A stretch of DNA of 64,000 nucleotides from NCBI GenBank assembly GCA_964392325.1, contig CAYMPJ010000014.1:1-64000 (forward strand), read 5' to 3'. The DNA comes from CALLPQ01 sp964392325. GTDB taxonomy: Bacteria > Pseudomonadota > Alphaproteobacteria > Caulobacterales > Parvularculaceae. Under the pieces are notes generated by a model. The model saw nothing but the letters and a program-made list of their open reading frames with translations, had not been told where the DNA came from and did not search any database. The translations under genes were made by a program, and so were the position numbers. The number at the start of each line of letters is the position of its first letter. The first letter of the stretch is position 1. This document shows positions 43,826 through 53,183 of this stretch, piece by piece.

Positions 43826-45229
43826 TTAAGATCGCACAAAATCAGCAGCAATGGTCATTCTGTTTGCTTGCCCGCCAAATTCCACTGTCCCGTGCCACAT
43901 AAATGAGGGGAAAATTACCATTGTTCCCCCTTCCGGTTCAATGAAATGTTCAGTTGATAAAGAAGGCTTGGTCACGATTCCCGGTTCACCAAACTTTAGC
44001 CAGCCCTCTTTTGAGTCGGAATTTTGTGGCTTGACCGTGCGCAAATGGCATGCGGAGGATAACCAGCCTTGCGGGTGTACGTGATTTATATGAAAGCCGC
44101 CGGGAGGCAAGGAAACAGACCACGCGGCAAGTAGTTTTGCTTGTTGATCCTGCAACGCGCCCAAAGCACTCTTATTGCCACGGGTTTTCAAGACATGATT
44201 TAAATAGTGCGCAACGGCCCCTGCTGCCGCTTCGGGGAACGCTCTTAAGGCCGGATTTTCCATTCTCTCAATCGAGGAAACCTGACTGCCATGTCGTACC
44301 GACAAACCAAATGGGTGGGCTTGATAGTGATGGCATTCATCTAAGGCAGATATGAGATCATCATTATAATGATCCAGATTTTTCCACCCGCTTGGGGTTT
44401 TCAACGGAAATTTTGCCACAAGATTTTCATAATCGAAATAATCTTTATAACGCTCATCTCCGAGCATTCGATAGGCTGTTGCCAATAAAGCAATATAATA
44501 TTGATTTGTAGAATCTATTGTTCTTAATTTTTCTAAATGGGAAAGAGCCTCTTTTGGCGACCCTAATGCCAGATGGGCACGGGAAATAAATTCGCGAAAA
44601 TTATGAATAGTATCATCCAGCTTTAATCCGCGCTCGGCAATCTCAAGCGCGCGCTCATAAAATCCGGCATTCAAAGCGGCACCGATATAAAAAACCCATC
44701 CCACATCTGGCTTGCCCGAAAGATCAACACAGTCTTCTAATGACTGAAACTCTCCCCCTGCATCGCCGATAAATCCTATAATTTGTGCACGTATTAGTTT
44801 TAATGCAACATCGTTGCTATGCTCCTGAATTGATCGGTCAATGGTTTTTAAGGATGCTTCCCTATCCTTACTGGTCATCCAGATCAGTTGGGCCAATTCG
44901 CGTTGAGCAAAATAATCCAGTGGGCGCTTGGAGATGACTTTCAAAAAAGTGCTTTTAGCCTCTTCGGCCCTGTTACATCCTTGCAATGCACGCGCATAGA
45001 TTAGCCATGTTTCTGGCTCATCTAATCCCATCGCAAAAGCGCGATCACAATTTTTTATCGCCTCGGCAAAATATCCGGCATCTCCCAAAAGAGCTGCAAA
45101 ATTATGAAGCATGATTGGCGTTACCTGAGCATTTTTTAGATAAGCTCGATAGCGGTCGATTGACTCGCTGATTTGGCCCGCAGAGATAGCGTTTATTATC
45201 TGTTTATAAAATTGATCATAGGGCTGCAT
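43826..45229 (-). CDS. TPR protein with C-terminal 2OG-Fe(II) oxygenase domain
   Basis: The first ~280 residues are TPR-like helical repeats (ALQGCNRAEEAKSTFLKVIS, LGDERYKDYFDYENLVAKF). The last ~110 residues match the putative 2OG-Fe(II) oxygenase family PF13759. They contain PPGGFHINHVHPQGWLSSAC with iron-binding His candidates, the later HGTVEFGG and the 2-oxoglutarate-binding Arg in NRMTIAADFV. The TPR part could recognise a protein substrate for hydroxylation. A partner acyltransferase starts two bases downstream. It ends a minus-strand run after mutL. Function is inferred from domains only. Confidence 0.78.
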   Translation of the reverse strand: MQPYDQFYKQIINAISAGQISESIDRYRAYLKNAQVTPIMLHNFAALLGDAGYFAEAIKNCDRAFAMGLDEPETWLIYARALQGCNRAEEAKSTFLKVISKRPLDYFAQRELAQLIWMTSKDREASLKTIDRSIQEHSNDVALKLIRAQIIGFIGDAGGEFQSLEDCVDLSGKPDVGWVFYIGAALNAGFYERALEIAERGLKLDDTIHNFREFISRAHLALGSPKEALSHLEKLRTIDSTNQYYIALLATAYRMLGDERYKDYFDYENLVAKFPLKTPSGWKNLDHYNDDLISALDECHHYQAHPFGLSVRHGSQVSSIERMENPALRAFPEAAAGAVAHYLNHVLKTRGNKSALGALQDQQAKLLAAWSVSLPPGGFHINHVHPQGWLSSACHLRTVKPQNSDSKEGWLKFGEPGIVTKPSLSTEHFIEPEGGTMVIFPSFMWHGTVEFGGQANRMTIAADFVRS

Positions 45230-45247
45230 AATGAACAGGATACACGT

Positions 45248-47188
45248 CTATCTTCTGCCAAACAAATGTTCTATGTCTGCCAGCTTTAATTCAACATAGG
45301 TCGGGCGTCCATGATTGCACTGTCCTGAATGGGGCGTTGCCTCCATCTCTCGCAACAGAGCATTCATTTCACTGGCTTGCATAACACGGCCCGCCCGCAC
45401 CGAACCATGACAGGCCATTGAACTGCAAACCTCTTCCAGTCGCTCTTTCAAGGCAAACCCTTCCCCAAAACTAACCAGATCAGCGGCGAGGGATGAAATC
45501 AGGCCCTTAATATCAAGATCGCCAAGCATTGCCGGGGTTTCACGCACCATAATCGCATCTTCCCCGAAAGCCTCAAAGACCAGCCCCAACTGTTCAAAAC
45601 TCTCCGCCTGAGCCGATAATAGGCGTACCTCATTGGCGTCCAACTCAACAATTTCGGGAATGAGCAAACCCTGACGGGCTACAATCGTCTCGGCCATTGC
45701 AGCCTTCATCTGTTCATAGACAAGGCGCTCATGTGCCGCATGCTGATCAACGATTACCAGGCCATCTTCGGTCTGCGCAACAATATAAGTGCGATGGAGT
45801 TGCGCACGAGCGGCCCCCAAGGGAAATTCAGAAAGGTCGCCCTGAGAAGAGCCAGCAGAAGTTTCTTCGTCACCCTCAATGCGTCCTGCGGGCATAGCCG
45901 TACCATCAAAGGTCTCGGCGCGCTCTGAGAGCCCGCCTTGATGCCTGCTATCATAATTAATGGAGACATCATCGGGCGCAAAAGGGTTAGGCGGCATACC
46001 GGTATGCAAACCCCGGCGCATTGGCGTATAACCGCCCGGGGGCGCATTCCCCTTATTCAATTTTCCAAGTGCATAGGAAGAGGTGGTGGTCGAAGCACGA
46101 TGGCCAGCTTCCGAGAGGGCCTGACGCAACGCACCCACCAGTAAGCCGCGCACATTTCCCGCTTCACGAAAGCGCACCTGGGTTTTCGCCGGATGGACAT
46201 TAATGTCGACAAGGGCAAACGGGCATTCCAAAAACAGAGCAACGACCGGATGGCGATCGCGGGCCAGAAAATCTGCATAAGCGGCCCGCACCGCGCCAAT
46301 AACAAGACGGTCACGAACAGGCCGTCCGTTCACGAATAAATATTGTTTATCCGCAAGCCCGCGATTAAAGGTCGGCAATCCTGCAAATCCGCTGACGCGA
46401 ATTTCCTCTTGTGATCCCTCATCCACTCGCGAGGCTTCAATGGGAAGAGCATTATCAGAAAAATTACTGCCCATGATCTCGCCAAGCCTTGCCAATTGGC
46501 CGGTGCTGTCATTTGATTTTGCACTATAGGTAAAAACCTTGCGCCCCCCGGATGTCAGAGCAAAGCCGACATCAGGCCGGGCCATCGCCAAGCGGCGGAT
46601 ACTATCGCCAATGACGGTGCTCTCGGCGGTATCGGATTTTAAAAATTTCAAGCGGGCGGGCGTTGCATAAAACAGATCGCGCACCTCTATGCGTGTTCCA
46701 TGCCCGTTAAACGCAGCAGGAACAGGATCAGTGAGCGCGCCGCCATGGACCTGTAATGACCAGGCATCGCTAGAGCCCGCTTTGCGACTGACCATATCAA
46801 GGCGCGCCACGGATGCGATTGAGGGAAGCGCCTCACCGCGAAAGCCCATTGTCGCGATGTTCATTAAATCATAACTGCCATCAGTAGACGGAATAAGCTT
46901 GGAGGTGGCATGGCGCTCCATGGCAAGCAGCATTTCTTCGCGGCTCATACCGCAACCATTATCGCTCACGATAAAGCTGGTCTTGCCACCATTGATAATT
47001 TCGATATCAACCCGGCTTGCTCCGGCATCAAGGCTGTTTTCTACCAACTCTTTAATTGCCGCCGCTGGCCGCTCAATCACCTCGCCTGCGGCAATACGAT
47101 TAATCGCATCTGCGGGAAGTTTGTGGATTGTTGGAGGGCTCGCCGATGCGCCTCCCTGATCCGAGCTTGATTGATAACGATTCGCCAT
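45248..47188 (-). CDS. mutL: DNA mismatch repair protein MutL
   Basis: MutL couples MutS mismatch recognition to strand processing. The GHKL ATPase domain starts with IHKLPADAINRIAAGEVIER, ENSLDAGASRVDIEI and DNGCGMSREEM. The transducer domain carries TMGFRGEALPSIASVA and DINVHPAKTQVRF. The C-terminal dimerisation domain ends in the typical CNHGRPTYVELKLADIEHLF. Length (646 aa) is usual. DUF3035, lspA and ileS lie upstream on the same strand. Confidence 0.95.
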   Translation of the reverse strand: MANRYQSSSDQGGASASPPTIHKLPADAINRIAAGEVIERPAAAIKELVENSLDAGASRVDIEIINGGKTSFIVSDNGCGMSREEMLLAMERHATSKLIPSTDGSYDLMNIATMGFRGEALPSIASVARLDMVSRKAGSSDAWSLQVHGGALTDPVPAAFNGHGTRIEVRDLFYATPARLKFLKSDTAESTVIGDSIRRLAMARPDVGFALTSGGRKVFTYSAKSNDSTGQLARLGEIMGSNFSDNALPIEASRVDEGSQEEIRVSGFAGLPTFNRGLADKQYLFVNGRPVRDRLVIGAVRAAYADFLARDRHPVVALFLECPFALVDINVHPAKTQVRFREAGNVRGLLVGALRQALSEAGHRASTTTSSYALGKLNKGNAPPGGYTPMRRGLHTGMPPNPFAPDDVSINYDSRHQGGLSERAETFDGTAMPAGRIEGDEETSAGSSQGDLSEFPLGAARAQLHRTYIVAQTEDGLVIVDQHAAHERLVYEQMKAAMAETIVARQGLLIPEIVELDANEVRLLSAQAESFEQLGLVFEAFGEDAIMVRETPAMLGDLDIKGLISSLAADLVSFGEGFALKERLEEVCSSMACHGSVRAGRVMQASEMNALLREMEATPHSGQCNHGRPTYVELKLADIEHLFGRR

Positions 47189-47343
47189 ATCTGATTATGC
47201 CACAAGTTTTATGGGCCCGATAGCAAATCGCTCTCGCACCCACTTAGATTTTGCACAAAATCGATAGGTTCTGGATATATCAAAAACCAGAACACTGTAG
47301 TTCAGCTGATAGAAAATAGCCCAACAAGGTGTCTTGTCGTTAA

Positions 47344-47916
47344 CTAGAACACACCCGGTAAGTTCAGGACTTTGGCATTGCCGATCTCGACAGAACCCTC
47401 TTCGCCGGTGACCTTCTTGATCGCTGCACGGCGCTCGGACAGCCACTCTTCCGCATCTTCAACGCGTAGCGGCGCGGCGCTATCGTCGATAGACCCGTCA
47501 GCATTGAATTTCCAGAAAAGTAGCTGATTTGCAATCCCCGCATCTTTTTCAGCGCGGCCACCATTTTCGGCATTTAAAATATTACGGATATTGCGATCCG
47601 AGTTCAGGGCTCCGGATTTTTGCAGAAGCAAGATCTCGCCCTCACTTGGGGGTGACGCGGATGTATCGCCTAATAAAACTTGTTGCGCACGCTCGGAAGA
47701 GGAGAGCTCTTGCGGGCGCGTCTCGCCGGGCTTAGGGGGACGCAGCGCAAAATCTGGCGGTACAACAAGAGGCGCTTTGGTTGAAATAGCAAACTCATCA
47801 GGCGGGTTTTTAGCCCCCAAAGCCGAGCAAGCGCCCAGTACCGTACTAAGCAGAAGGCTCGTCACCAAAAGTGATGTTGTCGATAGATTTTTACGTGTTT
47901 TCACTGACCGGACCAT
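47344..47916 (-). CDS. DUF3035 lipoprotein
   Basis: A signal peptide with a lipobox (STVLGAC, Cys at about 30) precedes a DUF3035-type domain of about 160 residues (PPDEFAISTKAPLVVPPDFA, LRPPKPGETRPQELSS). This family is found almost only in alphaproteobacteria, usually beside lspA. It is probably an outer-membrane or periplasm-facing lipoprotein; its function is unknown. It lies between lspA and mutL. The gene order from lspA is conserved, but the M16 peptidase genes often seen next are not here. Confidence 0.85.
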   Translation of the reverse strand: MVRSVKTRKNLSTTSLLVTSLLLSTVLGACSALGAKNPPDEFAISTKAPLVVPPDFALRPPKPGETRPQELSSSERAQQVLLGDTSASPPSEGEILLLQKSGALNSDRNIRNILNAENGGRAEKDAGIANQLLFWKFNADGSIDDSAAPLRVEDAEEWLSERRAAIKKVTGEEGSVEIGNAKVLNLPGVF

Positions 47917-48064
47917 TTATTTGTTACTCCAATTTCACTCATTTATATCAGCCCTGAGCCAAAACGCCAACCGCTGTAATTTCGTGGGTAAAATTTATTT
48001 CAAGCCAAAACTCTAACCCTGATTTTTGCTCTAACCCTGATTGTTACCGGGCTTGAGGGGAAAT

Positions 48065-48661
48065 TCAAGAGCCTGATTGGCTTGGCTCCTCATCGCGGCC
48101 AAGAAAAGCATCCAGAAGCAAAAGGCCGACCCCGACATTAATTGATGTGTCTGCAATATTGAAGACCCACGGGAAATGCATTGCAGAAAAATCTATAAAA
48201 TCAATGACATACCCATAGAGCACCCGGTCGACCAGATTACCCGCTGCGCCGCCGAGAATAAAGGCAATACCGGCAGCGGCGAGGGGGCGCGTCACCGTGG
48301 TCAGCCAGTTAATCAAAACCAAAATGATGCCGAAAGCTAAAACCGAGAGGAAAATACGCGAGGGCAGCCCGCCGCGAAACATCCCGAAACTTGCCCCGTA
48401 ATTTCGCACATAGGTAAAATCAAAAACCGGCCCCAGATTGATCTGGCGCAAAACCGGCAGATGAAGGATTTTTACCACCCAAACCTTGGTCATTTGATCC
48501 AACAGGGTCATCACCAAAGCACCAAGCAGTGTGACCTTGAAGTAGGGGGCAGATTTCACATTTGCCAAAAACGCCTGCCACCAAGACGTGCTCGGGGCGT
48601 CAGGCGCCCCATCAGCTTTGCCCTGATCGACCGTATTTTTTTGATTCTCAGTCCCGCTCAT
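48065..48661 (-). CDS. lspA: Lipoprotein signal peptidase (signal peptidase II)
   Basis: The membrane aspartic protease cuts the signal peptide from diacylated prolipoproteins. Four membrane segments and the catalytic aspartates in GAAGNLVDRVLYGYVIDF and VFNIADTSINVGV are present. The first ~40 residues are an extension relative to E. coli LspA. It starts 33 bases after the ileS stop and is followed by the DUF3035 lipoprotein. Confidence 0.95.
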   Translation of the reverse strand: MSGTENQKNTVDQGKADGAPDAPSTSWWQAFLANVKSAPYFKVTLLGALVMTLLDQMTKVWVVKILHLPVLRQINLGPVFDFTYVRNYGASFGMFRGGLPSRIFLSVLAFGIILVLINWLTTVTRPLAAAGIAFILGGAAGNLVDRVLYGYVIDFIDFSAMHFPWVFNIADTSINVGVGLLLLDAFLGRDEEPSQSGS

Positions 48662-48694
48662 CGATTTGGCACTAACCTCTCATACGCTTTTATT

Positions 48695-51592
48695 TTATGC
48701 ATCAGGAGTCACATCATGACAACGCACACATAAATCGGAATGTGATGCCACAGTGCCCACCTCATCGAGATAACGCCAACAACGCTGACATTTTTGCGCC
48801 GTTGATTTCGCCGGCACAACCTTAATGGTCGGCGTATCTTCCAGTGAAAAAGCTTCGGCCGGTCCTGCCACATTAGATAATTCAATATCAGATGTGATTG
48901 AAATTTCTGCAAAATCAAGGGTCTGACACATCTCGAACAAGGCCTTGTCTTCAATGAAAACCTGCGGACTTGTTTCAAGGCTCGCGCCAATACGTTTTTC
49001 GCGGCGCTCAACCTCGAGCGCGCCGGTCACCACACGGCGCACATCGCGAACGCGGGCCCATTTTGTCCCGAGTTCTTCATTGACCCAGCTAGAGGGTGTT
49101 TCAGGGAATAATTCCAGATGTACAGAGCCATCAGAATCTTCACCATTGCGCTGCAACCATGCCTCTTCCATCGTAAACACACAAATTGGCGCTAGCCAGA
49201 CATTAATCCGCTCAAAGATTAAATCCATAACCGTGCGCGCCGCACGGCGTTTAAGGGATGAGGGCTTGTCGCAATAGAGACAGTCTTTACGGATGTCGAG
49301 ATAAAAGGCAGACAAATCAAGTGAGCAAAGATCGTACACGCTGCGCCAGACAGTTTTAAAATCAAACACGTCATAGGCATGGCGTACAGTTGCATCGGTT
49401 TTTGCAAGCAGATGCAGAACATATTTTTCAAGTTCTGGCATCTCGTTAACATCAACACGTTCTGCCTCATTAAACCCGTCAAGTGCGCCCAATAAATAGC
49501 GCAATGTATTGCGCAGCTTGCGATAGGCATCGACCGCAGAACCAATACTCTCATCACCAATACGCAAATCATCGGAATAATCCGAGCTTGCCACCCAAAT
49601 ACGCAAAATATCAGCGCCGTATTGATTGGTGATTGTCGCCGGATCGATAATATTCCCGAGCGACTTGGACATTTTCAGTCCGTCTTTATCAAGAACAAAT
49701 CCGTGGGTTAGAATATTATCATAAGGCGCGCGGCCGCGATTACCGCACCCCACAAGCAAAGAAGACTGGAACCAGCCGCGATGCTGGTCAGAACCTTCCA
49801 GATATATATCTGCCGGCCATTTCAGATCATCACGCTGTTCAAGACAAAAAGCCTGCGTGGACCCGGAGTCAAACCAGACATCGAGAATGTCTTCAATTTT
49901 CTCATAATCTTCTGCGCTATAATCAGCGCCAAGAAATTCCTGCGCGGGTGTATCAAACCATGCATCTGCGCCGCGTTCCTTGATCGCATCCATAATGCGC
50001 GCATTAACCGCTTCATCAACAAGCGGTGCACCGGTGGTGCGATCTGCAAATACGGCAATGGGCACACCCCAAGCGCGTTGGCGCGAAATCAGCCAATCAG
50101 GGCGCCCCTCGACCATGGAAAGAATCCGATTGCGTCCAGAGGGCGGTGTAAAGCGTGTGTCATCAATCGCTTTCAGGGCTGTATCACGCAAGCCCCCCTC
50201 CCCTTTTTCTCCAAGACGGATAAACCACTGCGGGGTATTACGAAAAATGACCGGCGCTTTAGAACGCCACGAATGGGGATAAGAGTGCTTTAACCGCCCA
50301 CGGGCTAATAATTTTCCATGGGCAATGAGCTCGGCAATAACGCTTTTATTGGCATCCCCATCTTGTCCGGCTTTTTTACCTTCTGTGCGCAAGACTTTCT
50401 TGCCTTCAAAGCCCGGCGCTTGATCCGTATAGGCACCATCTGGCCCAACCGTGTAGGGAATGTCGCCCTGAGGCAATCCGTGGTTCATCCATGCATCATA
50501 GTCATCAGCACCGTGGCCGGGGGCCGTGTGCACAAAGCCGGTCCCTGCATCATCGGTGACATGATCGCCATCAAGCAAGGGTACTGAAAACTCATACCCT
50601 CCCTCAAACCCTTTTAGGGGATGATCGCATTCTCCGCCTTTTAGATCATCAGCACTCACCGTTTCAAGGCGATCCCATTCTTCAATTAAACCGGCCTCTC
50701 GGACATCTTCGGCCAGTGCATCAGCGACAATCAATGTGTCACCAGGCGCGGACCAAGGCTCGAATTCAAGGTCACTTTTCATGGCTTTAACTTTATAAAG
50801 CCCATAAGAAAGCCCCGGCCCATAGCAAATTGCGCGGTTACCGGGAATTGTCCAAGGCGTTGTTGTCCAGATGACAATTGACGCATCTTTATAAGGACCA
50901 TCGCGCAAGGGAAATTTCACCCAGATGGTTGTTGATTGATGATCATGATATTCGATCTCGGCTTCAGCCAAGGCCGTTTGCTCAACAGGTGACCACATAA
51001 CCGGTTTGGAGCCGCGATAGAGCAGGCCTTGTTTGGCAAATTTTAAAAGCTCACCAACAATGGCCGCTTCCGAGCTAAATTTCATGGTCGTATAGGGATC
51101 GTCCCAATCTCCCTCAATCCCGTAACGCTGAAATTCCTGACTTTGAATTTCAACCCATTTGGCTGCATATTCCCGGCAGGCAGAACGAAATTCCGAAGAC
51201 GGAATATCTTCCTTTTTACGACCCTTACCGCGAAAATCTTCTTCAACTTTCCACTCGATCGGCAAGCCATGACAATCCCAGCCGGGGACATAGTTGGAAT
51301 TAAAGCCCAGCATTTGGCGTGAGCGAACAATCAGATCTTTCAGGATTTTATTAAATGCATGACCCATATGCAGATGGCCATTGGCATAGGGCGGGCCATC
51401 ATGAAGCACATAAAGCGGGCGATCTTTGGCCTCTTCGCGCAAGCGCTTATACATGCCCATATCGGCCCAGCGCTTTAGATATTGCGGTTCGCGTTTGGGC
51501 AATCCTGCCCGCATTGGGAAATCGGTCTTGGGCAGAAACAAACTATCTTTGTAATCTGCGCCCTCTTTTGGTGTGGATGCATCATTTGGCAT
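48695..51592 (-). CDS. ileS: Isoleucyl-tRNA synthetase
   Basis: The class I synthetase charges tRNA-Ile. The HIGH motif is HMGH in DGPPYANGHLHMGHAFNKIL and the KMSKS motif is in DGLKMSKSLGNIIDP. An editing CP1 domain lies between them. The C-terminal zinc cluster CQRCWRYLDEVG and LCVRCHDV is present, so this is the bacterial form with zinc binding. At 965 aa it is full length. The ribF-ileS order typical of the class is interrupted here by the Arg/Ser-repeat gene. Confidence 0.97.
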   Translation of the reverse strand: MPNDASTPKEGADYKDSLFLPKTDFPMRAGLPKREPQYLKRWADMGMYKRLREEAKDRPLYVLHDGPPYANGHLHMGHAFNKILKDLIVRSRQMLGFNSNYVPGWDCHGLPIEWKVEEDFRGKGRKKEDIPSSEFRSACREYAAKWVEIQSQEFQRYGIEGDWDDPYTTMKFSSEAAIVGELLKFAKQGLLYRGSKPVMWSPVEQTALAEAEIEYHDHQSTTIWVKFPLRDGPYKDASIVIWTTTPWTIPGNRAICYGPGLSYGLYKVKAMKSDLEFEPWSAPGDTLIVADALAEDVREAGLIEEWDRLETVSADDLKGGECDHPLKGFEGGYEFSVPLLDGDHVTDDAGTGFVHTAPGHGADDYDAWMNHGLPQGDIPYTVGPDGAYTDQAPGFEGKKVLRTEGKKAGQDGDANKSVIAELIAHGKLLARGRLKHSYPHSWRSKAPVIFRNTPQWFIRLGEKGEGGLRDTALKAIDDTRFTPPSGRNRILSMVEGRPDWLISRQRAWGVPIAVFADRTTGAPLVDEAVNARIMDAIKERGADAWFDTPAQEFLGADYSAEDYEKIEDILDVWFDSGSTQAFCLEQRDDLKWPADIYLEGSDQHRGWFQSSLLVGCGNRGRAPYDNILTHGFVLDKDGLKMSKSLGNIIDPATITNQYGADILRIWVASSDYSDDLRIGDESIGSAVDAYRKLRNTLRYLLGALDGFNEAERVDVNEMPELEKYVLHLLAKTDATVRHAYDVFDFKTVWRSVYDLCSLDLSAFYLDIRKDCLYCDKPSSLKRRAARTVMDLIFERINVWLAPICVFTMEEAWLQRNGEDSDGSVHLELFPETPSSWVNEELGTKWARVRDVRRVVTGALEVERREKRIGASLETSPQVFIEDKALFEMCQTLDFAEISITSDIELSNVAGPAEAFSLEDTPTIKVVPAKSTAQKCQRCWRYLDEVGTVASHSDLCVRCHDVTPDA

Positions 51593-51795
51593 CGGTAAAT
51601 CCTGTACGCTATCTGAGAGATTAAAATCCGTAATTGCGCTATCTAACAGGGCTCGGCCAACACGTCACCCCCTTCTTCTAGGGGCCCTCCATGGAGCCTC
51701 TTTAGGGCCTCTTTGCCGCCCTCAGCATTGAGCCCGTTGAAATCGACACTCTGCCATGAATGAGATTTAATGGAATTTTGTAAGTTCCAAACACA

Positions 51796-51826
51796 AAAGC
51801 CACCCATCTTGGCGATGGGTGGCTTT
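51796..51826 (-). terminator. 13-bp terminator hairpin
   Basis: AAAGCCACCCATC and GATGGGTGGCTTT form a perfect stem around a five-base loop. Read on the minus strand the stem ends in a TTTT run, so it terminates the Arg/Ser-repeat gene. It also separates that gene from ileS. Confidence 0.85.
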
Positions 51827-51855
51827 GTTTAAGTCACGAATAAAATCTAGAAAAT

Positions 51856-52800
51856 CTAGTTTATTTCGAGATAACTAACATTGGCCGGGCTCGCTTCACA
51901 TGTCATCGTGCGCAAGAACTGACCGCCACGGCCATCAAGAGTTGTGAACTCTGCATTGAATATCCAACTGTTCTCGCTGATAGTACCACCAGATACCGGG
52001 CTGTTTGGAAGGCCAATTTCTATGCCGCGTTGCTGCATATCTGCACTTAGCGTGCTCAGACAAAGGTCGAAAGCCGGCTGAAAATTGCCCTGAAGGGAAC
52101 CAACCAATACTTCAGATCGTTGCGCAGATTGACCACCTTGAGGGGGCACACCGCCGGAATTGTCATAGCTTCCAAATTGACGGCCATCATCATAATTGGC
52201 GTTAGAAATACGATCAATCAGGATTAACGAGCCGATGATCCCTGTGCCAAAGAAAAAGGCATTGGAGTTAAAGAAACCACCATAATAGCCACGTCCATAA
52301 AAGCCGCCGCCAAAGCCCCGGTAGAAGTTACCTACACCAAAACCAAACCGGCTACTGCGGAATCCGCCGCCTCTAAAGCTTCTACGGGAGCTAAACCCGC
52401 GCGAACTTCTAAATCCGCGATTACTACGGAAACCCCGGCTGCTGCGAAAACCCCGGCTACTACGAACGCCGCGACTGCGGGCACCGCGACTACTGCGAAC
52501 ACCGCGACGACTACTGCGGCTACCGCGACTACGCGCACCGCGGCTACTTCTCACACCCCGGCTGCCGCGAGCACCGCGACTGGACTGAAATGCAATAGCA
52601 CTAAGAGTTGGGCTGCCAGCTGCTGTAAGCGCAGTTGTACCCAAGAGCGGCGATGAAATTGCGGATGAAGAAATCAGCGCTGCACCTGCATCAGAGGCCT
52701 GAGCAGTAGCAAGTGTGGCGGGCACCATCATGCTACCAGCCACAAGAGTTAATACTGATAATTTTTTTACTAACGCATTACTGGTAAATGAGGTCTTCAT
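51856..52800 (-). CDS. Secreted Arg/Ser-repeat protein of unknown function
   Basis: A signal peptide (about 1-35, LTLVAGSMMVPATLATAQAS) precedes a region (about 75-150) made of imperfect repeats of the form SSRG-(A/V/F)-RS. A Gly/Phe/Tyr-rich patch (GFYGRGYYGGFFNSN) follows, then a membrane-like or hydrophobic stretch (FFFGTGIIGSLILI) and a C-terminal domain (about 225-314) with two cysteines. The repeats are encoded by tandem DNA copies near 52360-52580. Arg-rich exported proteins of this sort could bind nucleic acid, polysaccharide or acidic surfaces. It lies between ileS and ribF, where it is not part of the usual order. Confidence 0.65.
   Translation of the reverse strand: MKTSFTSNALVKKLSVLTLVAGSMMVPATLATAQASDAGAALISSSAISSPLLGTTALTAAGSPTLSAIAFQSSRGARGSRGVRSSRGARSRGSRSSRRGVRSSRGARSRGVRSSRGFRSSRGFRSNRGFRSSRGFSSRRSFRGGGFRSSRFGFGVGNFYRGFGGGFYGRGYYGGFFNSNAFFFGTGIIGSLILIDRISNANYDDGRQFGSYDNSGGVPPQGGQSAQRSEVLVGSLQGNFQPAFDLCLSTLSADMQQRGIEIGLPNSPVSGGTISENSWIFNAEFTTLDGRGGQFLRTMTCEASPANVSYLEIN
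52360..52580. repeat. Imperfect tandem repeats encoding SSRG-x-RS units
   Basis: The minus-strand coding sequence contains many copies of a short unit that encodes Ser-Arg-Gly-x-Arg-Ser. The plus strand shows repeated CCGCG-(A/G)CTACTGCGAA-like units. Copies are not identical, which suggests age or selection on the protein. Confidence 0.75.
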
Positions 52801-53072
52801 AATTATTCTCCTGTCTAATCGACATTTGCTTCCCTCTCAAACACACTGCAATGAAAGTCCATCACTTAAAATTGCTGTGCGCCTATCAAAGATAAGCTCT
52901 CTTTAGAGCCTGACCCTTCTGGCCTGACCCATTTTCGGAGACTTGCCCACTTGCCACATCAATTTTAGTGCGTGTGGTTGATCGCCAAGTCATCCAACTT
53001 GAGAGCAGTATAACACATAGATGGGCAGTTTTGAGGCAAAACCCACCCCAGTTCGGCCTAGATTAAGAGAAT

Positions 53073-53172
53073 NNNNNNNNNNNNNNNNNNNNNNNNNNNN
53101 NNNNNNNNNNNNNNNNNNNNNNNNNNNNNNNNNNNNNNNNNNNNNNNNNNNNNNNNNNNNNNNNNNNNNNNN
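53073..53172. other. 100-N assembly gap with identical flanks
   Basis: Exactly 100 Ns join two contigs. The 21 bases before the gap (53052-53072) are identical to the 21 after it (53173-53193), and the second copy includes the ribF stop. The contigs therefore most likely overlap and little or nothing is missing. Confidence 0.95.
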
Positions 53173-53183
53173 TTCGGCCTAGA

